NCBI GenBank assembly: GCA_002367285.1
Contig: DFBF01000105.1
Location: 1,725-8,711 of the forward strand
Length of the DNA: 6,987 nt
Origin: Rhodobacteraceae bacterium UBA3087
GTDB taxonomy: Bacteria; Pseudomonadota; Alphaproteobacteria; Rhodobacterales; Rhodobacteraceae
Reading direction: 5' to 3'
Shown: in pieces, positions 5,234-6,987 of the stretch
Layout of the letters: the number at the start of each line of letters is the position of its first letter
Position numbering within the stretch: position 1 is the stretch's first letter
The notes under the pieces: generated by a model
The model's input: the letters and a program-made list of their open reading frames with translations, nothing else
The model's database searches: none
Told to the model about the DNA's origin: nothing
Made by a program: the position numbers and the translations under genes

Positions 5234-6987
5234 GTGCAGAAACTTGATCACATCACCGGGTTTATCGAAATCACGCCAAACGCACCGGTCGAAGCGGTGC
5301 GCCATGGTGGGCGGGCCAAGTGTCTGCAACGTCTGATCCGGCTCGAGATGCCGGTGCCACGGACCGCCGCGTTGGATTTCGATGCGGTGCATGGGATTTC
5401 TGCGGGTGAAATGCCGGATCTGGCGGCGTTGCTGTCGCTGTTTGGCAGTGACCCTTTGGTGTCGGTGCGCCCGTCGTCCGAGGACCCGGACTGGGGTGGT
5501 CCCAGCGCGATTCTGAACATTGGTATGAACGATGCGCAGCACGCCAAGCTGGTGGACAGCCATGGCGAAGCGGCCGCGAACGCGCTGTATCTGCGGTTCA
5601 TTCAATCTTATGCCGTGCATGTGGGGCGTCTGGATCCTGACGAGTTTGAAGCCCCAAACGCCCCCACAGCCGAAGCGTTGAAGGCGGCGCTGGACCTGTA
5701 CGAGGAGGAGACGGACGAGTATTTCCCGCAGGACCCCGAGGTGCAGCTTGCGGAAATCCTGCGCTCTATGGCGCGCGCCTGGGAGGGCACGACGGCCCGT
5801 CTGTTGCGCGAAGCCAAGGGCGCGCCGGCAGATGCCGGTCTGGGCCTGGTCGTGCAGAAAATGGCGCTGGGCGTGGGCAAGGGCCTGTCCGGTTCGGGGG
5901 TGATCCAGTTCGTCAGCGGCGCCACCGGGCGCAGCGAAGTGCGCGGGCGATACCTGTGCAAAAGCCAGGGCCGTGATGCCTTGGCCGAAGCCGGTGATCG
6001 CGATGTCATGTATCTGACCCGCGATGATCGCGGCCGGTCGATCGAAGACGTGCTGCCGCAGAATTTCGCCGATCTGAGACGCTATGGCGACCTGTGTCGC
6101 ACCAAGCTGCGCGAACAGATGCAGATCGAATTCACCATCGAAAACGAACAGCTGTTCATTCTGGACGCGGTGCGGGTCAGCCGCAGCGAACGCGCCAATG
6201 TGCGCATCGCGGTGGATTTGGCCAAGGAAGGTGTGATCTCGAAGGACGAAGCTGTGCTGCGCATCCCGCCGCGCGCTCTGGCCGAACTGTTGCACAGCCA
6301 GGTCGACCCAAACGGCACACGTGATGTGTTTGCCAGCGGCATCGCGGCCAGCCCCGGCGCCGCCACTGGCAAGATCGTGTTCAATGCACGATCCGCTCAG
6401 GCCCACGCGGCCCAAGGCGAAGATTGCATCCTGGTGCGGCGTGAAACCAGCCCTGAGGACATTCGCGGCATGCACGCCGCCAAGGGTATTCTGACCATTC
6501 GCGGCGGCATCACCAGCCATGCGGCGGTGATTGCGCGCGGGCTTGGCCTGCCCTGTGTCGTGGGCGCGGGCGACATGCGTCTGGACAAGAAACGGCGCCG
6601 ATTGGTCGCGGCGGACGGGCGCGAGTTTCACGAAGGCGACGTGATCACCATCGACGGCGCCGCTGGCGAGGCGCTGAATGGCTCGGTCGCGTTGCTGTTG
6701 CCTGAGCTGGGGGACAGCTTTATCGCGCTGATGGCCTGGGCAGATGACCGTCGCGACATCGGCATTCGCGCCAACGCCGACACGCCGCCCGACGCCCGCA
6801 AGGCGGTGATGTTCGCCGCCGAGGGCATCGGGCTGTGCCGCACGGAACACATGTTCATTGACGACGACCGCCTGTTGGCAATGCGCGAGATGATCTTTGC
6901 CGACAGCCCCGAAGATCGCCGCGCCGCGCTGGATCGCCTGTTGCCGATGCAACGCGCCGATTTCACGGAACTGTTCCAGATCATGCA
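5234..6987 (+). CDS. ppdK: Pyruvate, phosphate dikinase family protein with divergent ATP-grasp half (3' end outside window)
   Basis: 584 codons are visible from GTG 5234 to the edge, where the frame is still open. Canonical PPDK interconverts pyruvate + ATP + Pi and PEP + AMP + PPi in the cytoplasm through a phosphohistidine. The N-terminal ATP-grasp region (1 to about 330) is recognisable (HGGRAKCLQRL, PLVSVRPSS at 74-82, ILNIGMND, QIEFTIE at 297-303, ANVRIAVDLAKEGVI) but roughly 25 residues shorter than usual, and its nucleotide-site residues differ. The central phosphohistidine domain is well conserved: ASPGAATGKIVF, LVRRETSPEDIRGMHAAKGI and GGITSHAAVIARGLG, with catalytic His429. The PEP/pyruvate barrel begins with RANADTPPD (512-520) and EGIGLCRTEHMF, where Arg536 matches the active-site Arg; the later catalytic residues lie outside. 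Family membership is certain. Dikinase activity is doubtful, so the symbol denotes family only. Putative PEP-binding protein is a safer alternative name. Confidence 0.93.
   Translation, partial: MQKLDHITGFIEITPNAPVEAVRHGGRAKCLQRLIRLEMPVPRTAALDFDAVHGISAGEMPDLAALLSLFGSDPLVSVRPSSEDPDWGGPSAILNIGMNDAQHAKLVDSHGEAAANALYLRFIQSYAVHVGRLDPDEFEAPNAPTAEALKAALDLYEEETDEYFPQDPEVQLAEILRSMARAWEGTTARLLREAKGAPADAGLGLVVQKMALGVGKGLSGSGVIQFVSGATGRSEVRGRYLCKSQGRDALAEAGDRDVMYLTRDDRGRSIEDVLPQNFADLRRYGDLCRTKLREQMQIEFTIENEQLFILDAVRVSRSERANVRIAVDLAKEGVISKDEAVLRIPPRALAELLHSQVDPNGTRDVFASGIAASPGAATGKIVFNARSAQAHAAQGEDCILVRRETSPEDIRGMHAAKGILTIRGGITSHAAVIARGLGLPCVVGAGDMRLDKKRRRLVAADGREFHEGDVITIDGAAGEALNGSVALLLPELGDSFIALMAWADDRRDIGIRANADTPPDARKAVMFAAEGIGLCRTEHMFIDDDRLLAMREMIFADSPEDRRAALDRLLPMQRADFTELFQIM

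Noticed and set aside
4322..6952. 876-codon open frame on the minus strand across the end of glyS and the PPDK-family gene
   Set aside because: It is the exact in-register complement of two well-supported genes that happen to share a frame. Stops there would require sense TTA, CTA or TCA codons, which are rare in this GC-rich DNA; it closes at the first sense TCA (4322). The product is rich in His, Gln and Arg, has no recognisable domain, and spans the intergenic gap.

Overview
The window comes from a GC-rich alphaproteobacterium, most likely a member of the Rhodobacteraceae (Roseobacter group). The evidence is the split (alpha plus beta) glycyl-tRNA synthetase with a small one-pass membrane protein between its two subunits, a PPDK-family gene directly downstream, and strong third-position GC bias. 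I cannot name a genus.

Layout. Positions 1-1248 (minus strand, cut by the left edge) encode an exported protein with a signal peptide, a SPOR-like repeat, a proline-rich linker, a peptidoglycan-binding domain, and the beginning of a trypsin-like domain whose catalytic histidine appears to be replaced. Positions 1249-1417 are a divergent intergenic region. It holds a perfect 7-bp inverted repeat (TTGACC on both strands) and a 10-bp-spaced direct repeat, probably the core of back-to-back promoters. A plus-strand cluster follows: glyQ (1418-2356), a DUF6446-like one-pass membrane protein (2347-2904, overlapping glyQ), and glyS (2906-5155, one base after the previous stop). A 78-bp gap (5156-5233) precedes a PPDK-family gene (5234 to the right edge). 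No gene-free stretch exceeds 300 bases, and I saw no tRNA, rRNA, mobile element, CRISPR array or phage gene.

How the genes relate. GlyQ and GlyS form the alpha2beta2 glycyl-tRNA synthetase, and their reading frames are tightly packed with the membrane protein, which implies one transcript and translational coupling. The PPDK-family protein keeps the phosphohistidine domain and the visible start of the PEP/pyruvate domain, but many residues expected in the ATP-grasp nucleotide site are changed. It may therefore not be an ordinary pyruvate, phosphate dikinase. Its upstream gap contains a near copy of a motif found upstream of glyQ.

Most of the window is ordinary chromosomal housekeeping DNA. 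The points worth a second look are the altered ATP-grasp half, the histidine-less protease-like protein, the membrane protein inserted between two synthetase subunits, and the repeated motif in the two intergenic regions.
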